Shown here: positions 52,127 to 60,449 of the stretch, piece after piece | Position numbering within the stretch: position 1 is the stretch's first letter | Layout of the letters: each line of letters starts with the position of its first letter | From: Hyphomicrobiaceae bacterium | GTDB lineage: Bacteria > Pseudomonadota > Alphaproteobacteria > Rhizobiales > Hyphomicrobiaceae | Assembly: GCA_022844225.1 (NCBI GenBank) | Contig: JALHMC010000003.1 | Coordinates: forward strand, 62,001-126,000 | Direction of reading: 5' to 3' | DNA length: 64,000 nucleotides | Translations under genes and position numbers: made by a program | Notes under the pieces: model-generated | Told to the model about the DNA's origin: nothing | Databases searched by the model: none | What the model saw: only the letters and a program-made list of their open reading frames with translations

Positions 52127-53242
52127 ATGCAAAGACCGCTGTCAGAGTCGAGCCCCCCTCAAGAGTTGCAGAAATCCTCGGAGAGTGGCGCGGGCACTGA
52201 TACCACGGCTATTGCTGCCTCTGCGCGCAGTGGGCAACGTTGGATCGCGGCCATCCTTGCTCTTGCACTCATGGCAACTGCCGTGTGGTGGTTGATCGGC
52301 CGTGGCCCCGAGGTCCGCGTGATTGCGCCGGTTCGTGGCGATGCAGCGGAGGTCGTCTATGCGACCGGGAACGTAGAACCCGTGCATTGGGCCAAGGTGG
52401 CCGCTCTCCAACGCAAGCGCATCGTCGACATCTGTCGCTGCGAGGGCCGCCCGGTCACCAAGGGCGAGGTTTTGGTGCGCCTCGACGACGACGAGGAGCG
52501 TGCCGTTCTCAAAGAGCTCGAAGTGCGTCTGCGGCGCTATCGCGAAGACGCCGAGCGTCTGCGAGGTCTCGTCGAGCGTAACGTAACGCCACGGACCAGT
52601 CTCGATGAAAAGGAGACCCAGGTTCAAGAGTACGAAGCTCGTGTGTCAGCCCAGAAGGATCGCATCGACCTTTTGCTATTGAAGGCGCCGATGGATGGCA
52701 TTGTCCTGCGTCGCGACGGAGAAGTGGGTGAAATCGCAGGCACGGGAGCCAATGATGTGCTCTTGTGGGTCGGCCAGCCGCGTCCGCTTCGCGTGGTTGC
52801 CGAGGTCAACGAAGACGATATCGCTCGCGTCAGAACCGGCCAGCGCGCGCTGCTACGTCACGAGGGCCACACGGGTACCCCCCTCAGTGCGATGGTCGAC
52901 AGCGTTACGCCAAAGGGAGATCCGCAGACCAAGACTTTCCGCGTCTACCTTTCGCTCTCTGATGACACTCCGCTAAAAATCGGCATGAGCGTCGAAGCGA
53001 ATATCGTTGTCGCCGACGTAAAGGACGCCTTTCTGGTTCCTTCGGAAGCCGTCTCCGACAAGGTCGTGCAGGTGATTGTCGATGGTCGCCTCCACCGTAG
53101 AACTGTCGAAACCGGCATTCGCGGAACCCGAATGACGGAAATCCGCAGCGGCCTTGCGAAATCAGAGCGCGTCGCGGCACCGTTCCGGGCCGATGTCGCG
53201 GACGGACGAAGCGTCAGGCCGATCCCGACGAGCGCCAAATGA
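52127..53242 (+). CDS. Membrane-fusion (HlyD/RND-adaptor) protein of an ABC exporter
   Basis: This 371-residue periplasmic adaptor has one N-terminal membrane helix (WIAAILALALMATAVWWLI, about 30-48). A biotinyl-lipoyl-like strand, a short coiled-coil hairpin (about 125-190, RYREDAERLRGLVE and onward), and beta-barrel and membrane-proximal domains follow. The ATG at 52127 is used, and an in-frame ATG at 52082 is possible. Its stop overlaps the permease start by 4 bp. The gene set adaptor, MacB-like permease and ATPase resembles MacA-type or DevBCA exporters. The substrate, perhaps a lipid, peptide or siderophore, cannot be told. Confidence 0.88.
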   Translation: MQRPLSESSPPQELQKSSESGAGTDTTAIAASARSGQRWIAAILALALMATAVWWLIGRGPEVRVIAPVRGDAAEVVYATGNVEPVHWAKVAALQRKRIVDICRCEGRPVTKGEVLVRLDDDEERAVLKELEVRLRRYREDAERLRGLVERNVTPRTSLDEKETQVQEYEARVSAQKDRIDLLLLKAPMDGIVLRRDGEVGEIAGTGANDVLLWVGQPRPLRVVAEVNEDDIARVRTGQRALLRHEGHTGTPLSAMVDSVTPKGDPQTKTFRVYLSLSDDTPLKIGMSVEANIVVADVKDAFLVPSEAVSDKVVQVIVDGRLHRRTVETGIRGTRMTEIRSGLAKSERVAAPFRADVADGRSVRPIPTSAK

Positions 53243-54474
53243 GGCTCGTGCTCGACATTGCGGTCACGCATGTGCTGGCGCGCGTTCGCCAGACCCTGGT
53301 GGGCATGTTCGGCGTTGCGATGGGTGTCGGCTTCTCAGTCATGATGGCCGCGCTGATGGAGGGTTCGCAGCGTGACTTCGTCACGCAACTCGTCGATAGC
53401 CTGCCGCATATCACGATCAGCGACGAGCGCCGTCATCCGCCGCGCCAGCCAGCCGAAGATGTTTACGCTGCGGTGCAGTTCTCGGGCCTGAGAACACCCG
53501 TCATTCGCCCCGGGATTCGCAATCCCTACGCAATCATGGCATCCGTCGAAACTTGGCTCCAGGGAGCCGTTGCTCCGTCCGTCGCTACGCGCGCGGTGAT
53601 CCGCTACGCCGGCCGCGACACGGCGGCGAATGTCACCGGCATCGACCCGCGCCGAGAAGTGTCTGTCTCCAAGCTCGCGAGCCAGATCCGTGAAGGGACA
53701 CTGGATAGCCTCTACAAATCCTCAAATGCGGTGATCCTCGGGGATAAGCTGGCGGCCAAGATCGGCGCTCGCGTCGGAAATACGATCGCGCTTGTCTCGG
53801 GAACGGGGCAGATCCTCACCTGCACCGTGGTTGCACTCCTCCACACCGGCATCAGCCAGACCGACGAGACACAAGCCTACACGCTGATCAAGACCGCGCA
53901 GATCCTCACCGGGCAGACGGCGCTGGTGAATGCCATTCGCATCCGCACCACCGATATTCTGGCGGCTCGCGATGTCGCGGCGCGCATCGAGGCGCAGACT
54001 GGCTACAAGTCGGTGTCCTGGCAGGAGGCGAACGAGGATCTGCTGTCGGCGTTCCAGGTCCGCAATTTCATCATGTACACGGTCGTGGGGGCCATTCTGC
54101 TCGTGGCTTCGTTCGGCACCTACAACATCATCTCGACGATCACGCACGAGAAGACCCGCGACATCGCCATTCTGAAGTCGCTCGGCTTCACCGAAAGGAC
54201 GGTTCGTTCGATCTTCTTCGTCGAGGCGGTCATCATCGGTCTAGCCGGTACGGTGCTCGGCTGGATACTAGGGTTCGTGCTTTGTCTGATGCTGGGCTCG
54301 GTCGAGTTCAAGAGCCCATTCATGGACGCCACGACCTTGCCTCTCTACTACTCGCCGTCGCACTATCTTATGGCCGCCGCCGTCGCCATGACTGCTTCGG
54401 GCATCGCTGGCTACCTACCGGCTCGCAAGGCTGCAGGCGTGCACCCGGTCGAGATCATACGCGGTGCCTCGTGA
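53239..54474 (+). CDS. MacB/DevC-type ABC transporter permease
   Basis: This 411-residue permease has an N-terminal membrane helix (residues about 20-42). A periplasmic MacB_PCD-like domain (about 45-280) is followed by three C-terminal helices: TVVGAILLVASFGTYNII, then SIFFVEAVIIGLAGTVLGWILGFVLCLML, then AAAVAMTASGIAGYLPA. This is the FtsX-like topology of MacB, LolC/E and DevC. The ATG overlaps the adaptor stop. The segment HEKTRDIAILKSLGF is the coupling loop that contacts the ATPase. It ends in the ATPase start codon (1-bp overlap). Confidence 0.9.
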   Translation: MRLVLDIAVTHVLARVRQTLVGMFGVAMGVGFSVMMAALMEGSQRDFVTQLVDSLPHITISDERRHPPRQPAEDVYAAVQFSGLRTPVIRPGIRNPYAIMASVETWLQGAVAPSVATRAVIRYAGRDTAANVTGIDPRREVSVSKLASQIREGTLDSLYKSSNAVILGDKLAAKIGARVGNTIALVSGTGQILTCTVVALLHTGISQTDETQAYTLIKTAQILTGQTALVNAIRIRTTDILAARDVAARIEAQTGYKSVSWQEANEDLLSAFQVRNFIMYTVVGAILLVASFGTYNIISTITHEKTRDIAILKSLGFTERTVRSIFFVEAVIIGLAGTVLGWILGFVLCLMLGSVEFKSPFMDATTLPLYYSPSHYLMAAAVAMTASGIAGYLPARKAAGVHPVEIIRGAS

Positions 54475-55175
54475 TGAGCGCGCCTGGTAAGCCGTCGGTG
54501 TCGCGCGACCTCCTCGAACTCCGCCGCGTTACCAAGACCATCGGCGATGGCGTCGCCACAACGCTCGTCAAGGATATCGATCTGGTCGTGCGCTCGGGCG
54601 AGTTCGTGGCCGTAACAGGGCCGTCGGGCTCGGGGAAAAGCTCGCTTCTCTACCTGCTCGGACTGCTCGATGTCCCAACATCCGGCGATGTACTAGTCGA
54701 GGGGCGTCCGGCCAGCCGCCTCGACGAAGTCGCGCGCGCCCACCTGCGCCTCTCGCTTCTCGGCTTCGTGTTCCAGTTCCACTTTCTGTTGCCCGAGTTC
54801 TCGGCGCTTTCGAACATCATGCTGCCCATGCGCGCGCTGGGCCGGCTCGACGATGCGGCGATGCGGCGTCGCGCCCTAGAGTTGCTCGCCTCCCTCGGAC
54901 TCGAGGATCATGCGCATAAGCTCCCGGGTCAGATGTCGGGCGGCCAGCGTCAGCGCGTCGCGATCGCGCGGGCGCTGGCCAATGAGCCGCTCGTCATCCT
55001 CGCCGACGAGCCGACCGGCAATCTCGACACGCATTCCAGTGAGCAGGTGCTCGCCATTTTTCGCCACCTTGTCGACGAGACCGGCCGCGCTATTGTCATG
55101 GTCACCCACGACCTGGACCTCGCCGCCCGGGCAGACCGCCAGATCCGCATCGTCGACGGTCGCCGTGTGACGTGA
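54474..55175 (+). CDS. ABC transporter ATP-binding protein (MacB/LolD-like)
   Basis: This 233-residue ATPase has Walker A GPSGSGKSS at 49-57. The Q-loop region is FGVFQFHFLL-like (GFVFQFHFLLPE), the signature is MSGGQRQRVA, and Walker B is VILADEPTGNLDTHS, followed by the H-loop in VTHDLDLA. The ATG at 54474 shares one base with the permease stop (TGATG), so all three genes are coupled. The length and motifs match LolD, MacB-ATPase and DevA. It provides energy to the permease before it. Nothing suggests regulation inside the operon. Confidence 0.92.
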   Translation: MSAPGKPSVSRDLLELRRVTKTIGDGVATTLVKDIDLVVRSGEFVAVTGPSGSGKSSLLYLLGLLDVPTSGDVLVEGRPASRLDEVARAHLRLSLLGFVFQFHFLLPEFSALSNIMLPMRALGRLDDAAMRRRALELLASLGLEDHAHKLPGQMSGGQRQRVAIARALANEPLVILADEPTGNLDTHSSEQVLAIFRHLVDETGRAIVMVTHDLDLAARADRQIRIVDGRRVT

Positions 55176-55223
55176 GTGTTTCAATCAGCGCGGGAAGAGG
55201 TCGACCTGTCCGTGGCTAGGGCC

Positions 55224-56327
55224 TTACTGCTCCTTGCCGGGCCACTCTCGCCTGGCGGCAACGACCATCATGTACTCGGCGATATTCTCGAGAGTGATGA
55301 TGCCGACGACTCGTGACTCATCGTCGACGATGCCGACGAGCGGTTGGCCGCTCGTCTGGAGTGCTGCAACCGCCTCCGACAGCGGGGCGTGGCGATTGAT
55401 CGTCACCACGTCCCGCTCCATCACATCGAGCACCGGCGTCAGGGGGCCGGTCGCCGCCAAGGCGCGGATCATGCCGTCTCGGGTCAGGACACCGCGTAGC
55501 TTGCCGGCGCCATCGGTAATCGGGAACTCCCGCTGCGTTGTTGCGAGCAGTGCCTCGACGGCTTGTCCCACCGAGGCTTGCGTGTCGAGCGTCGCGAAGG
55601 ACGTTATCGTGGCCTTGCGCATGGTGACGTTCTTGGTCGCCTCGCCGAGTTCGACCGCGTAGCTCTCGTGGCTGGCCGCAAGAAAGACGAATAAGGCAAT
55701 AAACAGCAGTAGCGGATTGCCGAACAAGCCCAGGAAACCGAGGCCGAAGGCGACGGCTTGTCCGATGGAGGCAGCGATCCGGGTCGCTCGGGCACGATCC
55801 AGCCTATAGGATAGCAGAGCGCGCAGGACCCGCCCGCCGTCCATCGGAAATGCCGGGATCATGTTGAAGACGACCAGCATCACATTAACGAGCGCGAGCC
55901 GTGTAACGAGATCGATCTTCTGATCCTCGACGGCGGCAGCCATGCGCTCTGCATCGATCCGCGCGCCGAAAACCGTGAAAAGCAGGAAGGCAATGACGAC
56001 GTTCACTGCCGGCCCTGCGAGCGCGATCAACAGCTCCTGTCCGGGCTTTTCCGGCATCCGCTCGATGCTTGCGACACCGCCGATGGGGAGCAAAGTAATG
56101 TCGCGTGTCCCGATGCCGAAGCGCCGAGCCGTCAGTACATGACCGTACTCGTGGGCGAGGACGCAGGCGAACACCGCCAGCAGAAACACGACGGCCTCGA
56201 TTGCCGCGGCTTGACCACCGCGCGACCCAGCCGAGACTGCAAACCAAGCGACGAGAAGAAAGAACGTGAGGTGGATGCGCACCTCGGTTCCGGCGATGCG
56301 TCCGATAGATATCGACCAACTCATCAT
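55224..56327 (-). CDS. Site-2 protease family protein with C-terminal CBS pair
   Basis: This 367-residue membrane metalloprotease has about six helices. HEYGH at 59-63 supplies zinc ligands and the catalytic Glu, and the third ligand is Asp163 in FPMDGGRVLRA. A CBS-domain pair follows from about residue 235 to the end, with FPITDGAGKLRGVLTRDGM and PLVGIVDDESRVVGIITLENI. The CBS pair probably binds an adenosyl ligand. The ATGATG at its start overlaps the stop of the P-type ATPase by 4 bp, so the two are coupled. Family members cleave membrane-bound anti-sigma factors or transporter subunits. The substrate is unknown. Confidence 0.92.
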   Translation of the reverse strand: MMSWSISIGRIAGTEVRIHLTFFLLVAWFAVSAGSRGGQAAAIEAVVFLLAVFACVLAHEYGHVLTARRFGIGTRDITLLPIGGVASIERMPEKPGQELLIALAGPAVNVVIAFLLFTVFGARIDAERMAAAVEDQKIDLVTRLALVNVMLVVFNMIPAFPMDGGRVLRALLSYRLDRARATRIAASIGQAVAFGLGFLGLFGNPLLLFIALFVFLAASHESYAVELGEATKNVTMRKATITSFATLDTQASVGQAVEALLATTQREFPITDGAGKLRGVLTRDGMIRALAATGPLTPVLDVMERDVVTINRHAPLSEAVAALQTSGQPLVGIVDDESRVVGIITLENIAEYMMVVAARREWPGKEQ

Positions 56328-59095
56328 GCCGTGCCTCCTGCGGGCGCACCGGCGGCTCGCCGCCGACGTAGCCAAAGCTGCCTGATCCGCTTCTCGAACT
56401 CGAGCACCATGAGCAGCATCACCCCAATAGCTACTATGATCAGCCCGTCGATCATCGCTACGTCGCGCGTATGGAAAAGGTGCTGCATGAGCGGCAGGTA
56501 GGTAAAGGCCAGCTGCAGGACGGCAACGCAAGCGACGCCGATCAGCACCGCAGGCGTCCCCAGCACGCCTTGCACAGTAACCGACGGTCCACGCAAATAG
56601 CGAACGGAAAAGAGATAGAAGATCTCCATTACAACGATCGTATTCACGACGAGCGTGCGTGCCTCCTCGATCGAACGGCCATTCTGCTCGGCCCAGCTGA
56701 AAACCGCGAAAGAACCTGCCGCGAACATGAGCGCGACAAGTGCTACCCGCCAGACCAGAAAACCCGAGATCGGCGGCTCCTTGGGATTGCGTGGCGCACG
56801 ACGCATGACGTCCGGTTCGGTCGGCTCGAAGGCGAGTGTCAATGCCAGGGCGATCGAGCTCACCATGTTCACCCAGAGAATCTGGAGCGGGGTGATGGGT
56901 AACGTAAGTCCCAGCACTATCGCCGTGGCTATGACGATGCCTTCCCCGCCGTTTATAGGAAGGATGAAGCTGATGACCTTGCTCAAGTTGTCATAGACAG
57001 TTCGTCCCTCGCGCACGGCGGCTACGATCGAGGCGAAGTTGTCGTCGGCGAGGACCATGTCGGATGCCTCCTTGGCAGCCTCCGTGCCGTTGCGTCCCAT
57101 GGCAACGCCAACGTCGGCGCGCTTCAGCGCGGGGGCATCGTTGACGCCGTCGCCGGTCATGGCAATCACTGCACCATCCGCCTGCAGTGCTTCGACGAGA
57201 CGCAATTTGTGCTCGGGGCTGGTCCTTGCAAAGATGTTCGTCTCGAGCACGACGCGACGGAGATCGACGTCGCTGAGGGTATCGAGATCGTGTCCCGTCA
57301 AGACCGTTGTGGGTCGCGGAAGTCCGAGTTGGGCGGCTATGGCTGCGGCGGTGGCCGCATGGTCGCCCGTGATCATCTTGACCGCGATTCCGGCGCGCTG
57401 GCATTCCGCAATCGCTTCGATCGCTTCCTGTCGGGGCGGATCCATTAGCCCTACTAGTCCTTCGAGCGTAAGCCCGTGGTCGACATCACCAAGCCTGAGA
57501 TCCCGCTTGTCGCTGGGGCAGGGACGAGAGGCTAGTGCAAGTACGCGACGCCCGTGTCGCGCAAGGTCATCGATCGCGGCGAGCCAATAAGCCAGGTCAA
57601 TCGGCATCTCTCCGGCACCGACACGCTGGCAGCGGCACATCGCGAGAATCCGCTCCGGGGCACCTTTTACGCAGGCGAGCACCTCGCCCGTCTTGGTTCG
57701 ATGGAGGGTGGCCATGTAACGGTTGGCAGCTTCGAAGGGGATTTCGTCGAGCCGCGCCAGTTCGTCGACAAGCTTCTCGTGGTCGTAGCCCGCTTTGATC
57801 CCCAATGTGACGAGCGCGCCCTCCATGGGGTCGCCGTCGACGATAAAGCCCCCTGGCCCCTTACGAATCGCCGCATCGTTGCACAGGAGCGCGATGCGAC
57901 CAATGTTCGCCAGCCCGGAATGGGCGATTGGATCTATTTCGCGACCGTCGAGGGCAAAGCCGCCGCGCGGCTCATAGCCGACACCGCCGACATCGATCCG
58001 TGCATCGGCGAGCACGATGCTGGTTACGGTCATTTCGTTACGGGTGAGGGTGCCCGTCTTGTCGGTGCAGATCGTCGAGATCGACCCCAACGTCTCGACT
58101 GCTGGCAATCTTCGAATAATGGCGTGCCGACCAGCCATGCGCTGGACACCGATTGCGAGCGTGATGGTGAGCACGGCCGGCAGCCCTTCGGGAATAGACG
58201 CAACGGCGATGGCGACGACGGCAAGGAACGCTTCGTTCAGCTCGTATCCCCGCCCGAGCACCGCGATCGAGAACAAACCGACCGCAAGCGCCCCGATGAC
58301 GATCGTCAGCCGGCTCGCAAACGTGTTCATTTGCCGGATCAGCGGCGTTTCGAGCTGCTCGACCCGGCTGAGTAGCGCGCTGATCCGACCAAGCTCGGTG
58401 TGACGGCCGGTTGCGACGACGACTCCTGAGCCCTGCCCCGCGGTTACCAGAGTTCCCGAGAAGCCGATCGACCGACGATCACCGAGTGGGGCCTCTGCGG
58501 CGACCGGTTCCGTATCCTTTTCGACCGGGACCGATTCGCCCGTCAGGATGGCCTCGTCCAGACGCAGGTTGCGAGCTTTGAAGAGCCGGACGTCGGCTGT
58601 CACTCGATCGCCGGCCTCAAGCAGCAGGACATCGCCGGGCACGACCTCGCCGGCATCGACAGTAACTCGGCGACCAGCTCTGAGAACGGAGGCCTTAGGG
58701 CTGATCATGCCTCTGATCGCCTCGAGGGCAGCCTCCGCTTTGCCCTCCTGAACGAAGCCGATGAAGGCATTCAGTATTACGACGCCCAGGATCACGGCCG
58801 TGTCGAGCGGATGACCCAGCAGCGCCGTGACGACGGCAGCGGCGAGCAGCACGTAGATCAGCAGATTGTTGAACTGCGCTAAAAGCCTCTGAATGGCCGT
58901 TTTCCCGACGCCGGCGGGTAGCGCATTGCGGCCGTATTGCTCGAGACGGCGTGCGGCCTCGGCTGCCGAGAGACCGTCCGTGGATGCGCTCAGATGCGCC
59001 AGGGCATCACTCTGCGGCCTGGCGTGCCAACCCGGCTGTTCGGATCGGCTTGCCGCGCAGCTCGACGATGTTGTGGACATGTCGGCGGTGCTCAT
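56324..59095 (-). CDS. P-type cation-transporting ATPase
   Basis: This 923-residue ion pump has the N-terminal cation-ATPase domain and TGES at 185-188. PEGLP at 302-306 is the ion site in helix 4, and the phosphorylation motif DKTGTLT is at 345-351 (Asp345). The hinge motif MTGDGVNDAPALK is also intact. Helix 6 reads NMVSSIALAL, unlike the NLVTD of calcium SERCA-type pumps. That resembles the CtpF/PMA-like cluster and leaves the ion (Ca2+, Na+, K+ or Mg2+) open. The ATG at 59095 follows AAGGACGG. It is upstream of, and coupled to, the CBS site-2 protease. A 9-bp inverted repeat lies upstream. Confidence 0.92.
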   Translation of the reverse strand: MSTADMSTTSSSCAASRSEQPGWHARPQSDALAHLSASTDGLSAAEAARRLEQYGRNALPAGVGKTAIQRLLAQFNNLLIYVLLAAAVVTALLGHPLDTAVILGVVILNAFIGFVQEGKAEAALEAIRGMISPKASVLRAGRRVTVDAGEVVPGDVLLLEAGDRVTADVRLFKARNLRLDEAILTGESVPVEKDTEPVAAEAPLGDRRSIGFSGTLVTAGQGSGVVVATGRHTELGRISALLSRVEQLETPLIRQMNTFASRLTIVIGALAVGLFSIAVLGRGYELNEAFLAVVAIAVASIPEGLPAVLTITLAIGVQRMAGRHAIIRRLPAVETLGSISTICTDKTGTLTRNEMTVTSIVLADARIDVGGVGYEPRGGFALDGREIDPIAHSGLANIGRIALLCNDAAIRKGPGGFIVDGDPMEGALVTLGIKAGYDHEKLVDELARLDEIPFEAANRYMATLHRTKTGEVLACVKGAPERILAMCRCQRVGAGEMPIDLAYWLAAIDDLARHGRRVLALASRPCPSDKRDLRLGDVDHGLTLEGLVGLMDPPRQEAIEAIAECQRAGIAVKMITGDHAATAAAIAAQLGLPRPTTVLTGHDLDTLSDVDLRRVVLETNIFARTSPEHKLRLVEALQADGAVIAMTGDGVNDAPALKRADVGVAMGRNGTEAAKEASDMVLADDNFASIVAAVREGRTVYDNLSKVISFILPINGGEGIVIATAIVLGLTLPITPLQILWVNMVSSIALALTLAFEPTEPDVMRRAPRNPKEPPISGFLVWRVALVALMFAAGSFAVFSWAEQNGRSIEEARTLVVNTIVVMEIFYLFSVRYLRGPSVTVQGVLGTPAVLIGVACVAVLQLAFTYLPLMQHLFHTRDVAMIDGLIIVAIGVMLLMVLEFEKRIRQLWLRRRRAAGAPAGGTA

Positions 59096-59127
59096 CAGTT
59101 CCGTCCTTGCCCTCGACTGAAAGCTCA

Positions 59128-59153
59128 ACGGTGAACGACCAGATGTTCACCGT
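59128..59153. promoter_or_regulatory. Inverted repeat upstream of the P-type ATPase
   Basis: ACGGTGAAC (59128-59136) and GTTCACCGT (59145-59153) form a perfect 9-bp inverted repeat around an 8-base spacer, 32 bases before the ATPase start on the minus strand. It could be an operator for a dimeric regulator or a leader hairpin. Confidence 0.5.
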
Positions 59154-59377
59154 CCTGTTTCCGGATCGGGTCCGTCGAAGTTGAGCGACTAGCTTCCAGG
59201 ATGACCTTTTACGTGGGAGCGCGCCCAAAGCCGTTGATGTCGCTCAAGAGCGAGAACGTCCGCCAAGCCTTTTAGCCTCGCAGGCGAAACCAGGAATAGA
59301 AGCAGAGGGGGCTTGAAAGGCAAACTCACGCATCAGTTGTAAAGAAAAGTCTCATGGTCCCTGCGAGCCGAACGAGA

Positions 59378-59683
59378 TCACTCCCGATCCGTCCGATTCA
59401 TGTGCAGGTAAGCCTTCGCGAGAAGGTGGGCCGATATGGGGGCCGTGATAAACAGGAAAAGCGCAATCAGAAATTCATGGAAGCTGATTTTGTCGTGGCC
59501 AACGAATTGGTACAGCATCGATGCCATGAGGATTGCGCCGATTCCCACCGTCGTCGCCTTCGTTGGTCCATGAAGGCGCTGCAGCGGATCAGCCAATCTC
59601 GCAAGTCCCAGCGAACCGACGAGCATAAACCCCGCGCCAACCAGCAGTAGTGCCGAGATGATGATTTCGCCCACGATGCTCAT
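59378..59683 (-). CDS. mrpG: Mrp Na+/H+ antiporter subunit G
   Basis: This 101-residue membrane protein has three hydrophobic helices (IIISALLLVGAGFMLVGSLGL, then VGIGAILMASMLY, then FLIALFLFITAPISAHLL). The segment RLADPLQRLHGPTKATT between the first two is the family hallmark of MrpG/MnhG/PhaG. It is the last gene of the operon, 7 bp after mrpF. It is required for assembly and activity of the multi-subunit antiporter. The name used in Sinorhizobium is phaG. Confidence 0.92.
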   Translation of the reverse strand: MSIVGEIIISALLLVGAGFMLVGSLGLARLADPLQRLHGPTKATTVGIGAILMASMLYQFVGHDKISFHEFLIALFLFITAPISAHLLAKAYLHMNRTDRE

Positions 59684-59690
59684 ACCAGCC

Positions 59691-59960
59691 TCACTCGATC
59701 ACGTTGCCGCGCAACAGATACTTGCAGAACGAGATCGTCGCGACGAATGCGACCATCGCGAACAGCAGGGCGGCCTCGAAGTAGATGAAGGTCGCGTAGC
59801 TCATGCCGAAGAGAATGATCAAGGCGATCGAGTTGATCACCATCGTGTCGAGCGCAAGCAGGCGATCTGTCGGCGTTGGGCCGACGAGCAGACGCCACAG
59901 GTTCAGCACGACGGAGAAAGATATAGCGGCGGCCGATACTGCGAGGGCAATGGAAATCAT
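59691..59960 (-). CDS. mrpF: Mrp Na+/H+ antiporter subunit F
   Basis: This 89-residue protein has three membrane helices and the family block LVGPTPTDRLLALDTMVINSIALIILFGM in its first half. The N-terminus overlaps the mrpE stop by 4 bp, so the two are translationally coupled. The MrpF size is normal. Its function within the antiporter is structural, and MrpF homologues have also been linked to bile-salt and Na+ efflux. In rhizobia the equivalent is phaF. Confidence 0.92.
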   Translation of the reverse strand: MISIALAVSAAAISFSVVLNLWRLLVGPTPTDRLLALDTMVINSIALIILFGMSYATFIYFEAALLFAMVAFVATISFCKYLLRGNVIE

Positions 59961-60448
59961 GTCAGGATCCTCATCAGGCGCTGCTCATAGCGTTGCTTGA
60001 TGTCGCTGACCACTGCCGCCGGGTCGTCTATGTCGAGACAGTGAACCGACAACGAGCGCATGTCGTCTGAGACATCGACCGACAGAGTACCCGGGGTCAA
60101 CGTTATCGTGCCGGCCAGAGCGACGATGGCTTCGGGTGAACGGGCATCGAGCGGCACCGTGATGAATTGCGACCGCAGTGTGTGGGGATTGCGGAACAGG
60201 ATGAGCCGGGCAACCTGCAGGCTCGACACGACGATGTCGTACAGAACGATGCCGATATACTCCGCGACCAGCAGCGGCCTACCGATCTTTGCGCGTTCAG
60301 GCCAATAGACACTTGTCAGCTTAGCGACAGCGGTGCCGACGATCATGCCCATCACGACCGAGCCAGGTGTCAGGGCGTTGACGAGCATGATCCAGACGAC
60401 CACCAGTACAGCGGTGAGAACGGGATGGGGCAGTATTCGCTCGATCAT
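59957..60448 (-). CDS. mrpE: Mrp Na+/H+ antiporter subunit E
   Basis: This 163-residue protein has two N-terminal helices (VLTAVLVVVWIMLVNAL, then VVMGMIVGTAVAKL). The family region AEYIGIVLYDIVVSSLQVARLIL follows, and then a cytoplasmic domain with ALAGTITLTPGTLSVDV, the diagnostic MrpE motif. The ATG at 60448 follows the mrpD stop by one base. A longer in-frame reading from 60487 would lie inside mrpD and is rejected. The equivalent in rhizobia is phaE. Confidence 0.92.
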   Translation of the reverse strand: MIERILPHPVLTAVLVVVWIMLVNALTPGSVVMGMIVGTAVAKLTSVYWPERAKIGRPLLVAEYIGIVLYDIVVSSLQVARLILFRNPHTLRSQFITVPLDARSPEAIVALAGTITLTPGTLSVDVSDDMRSLSVHCLDIDDPAAVVSDIKQRYEQRLMRILT

Positions 60449-60449
60449 A

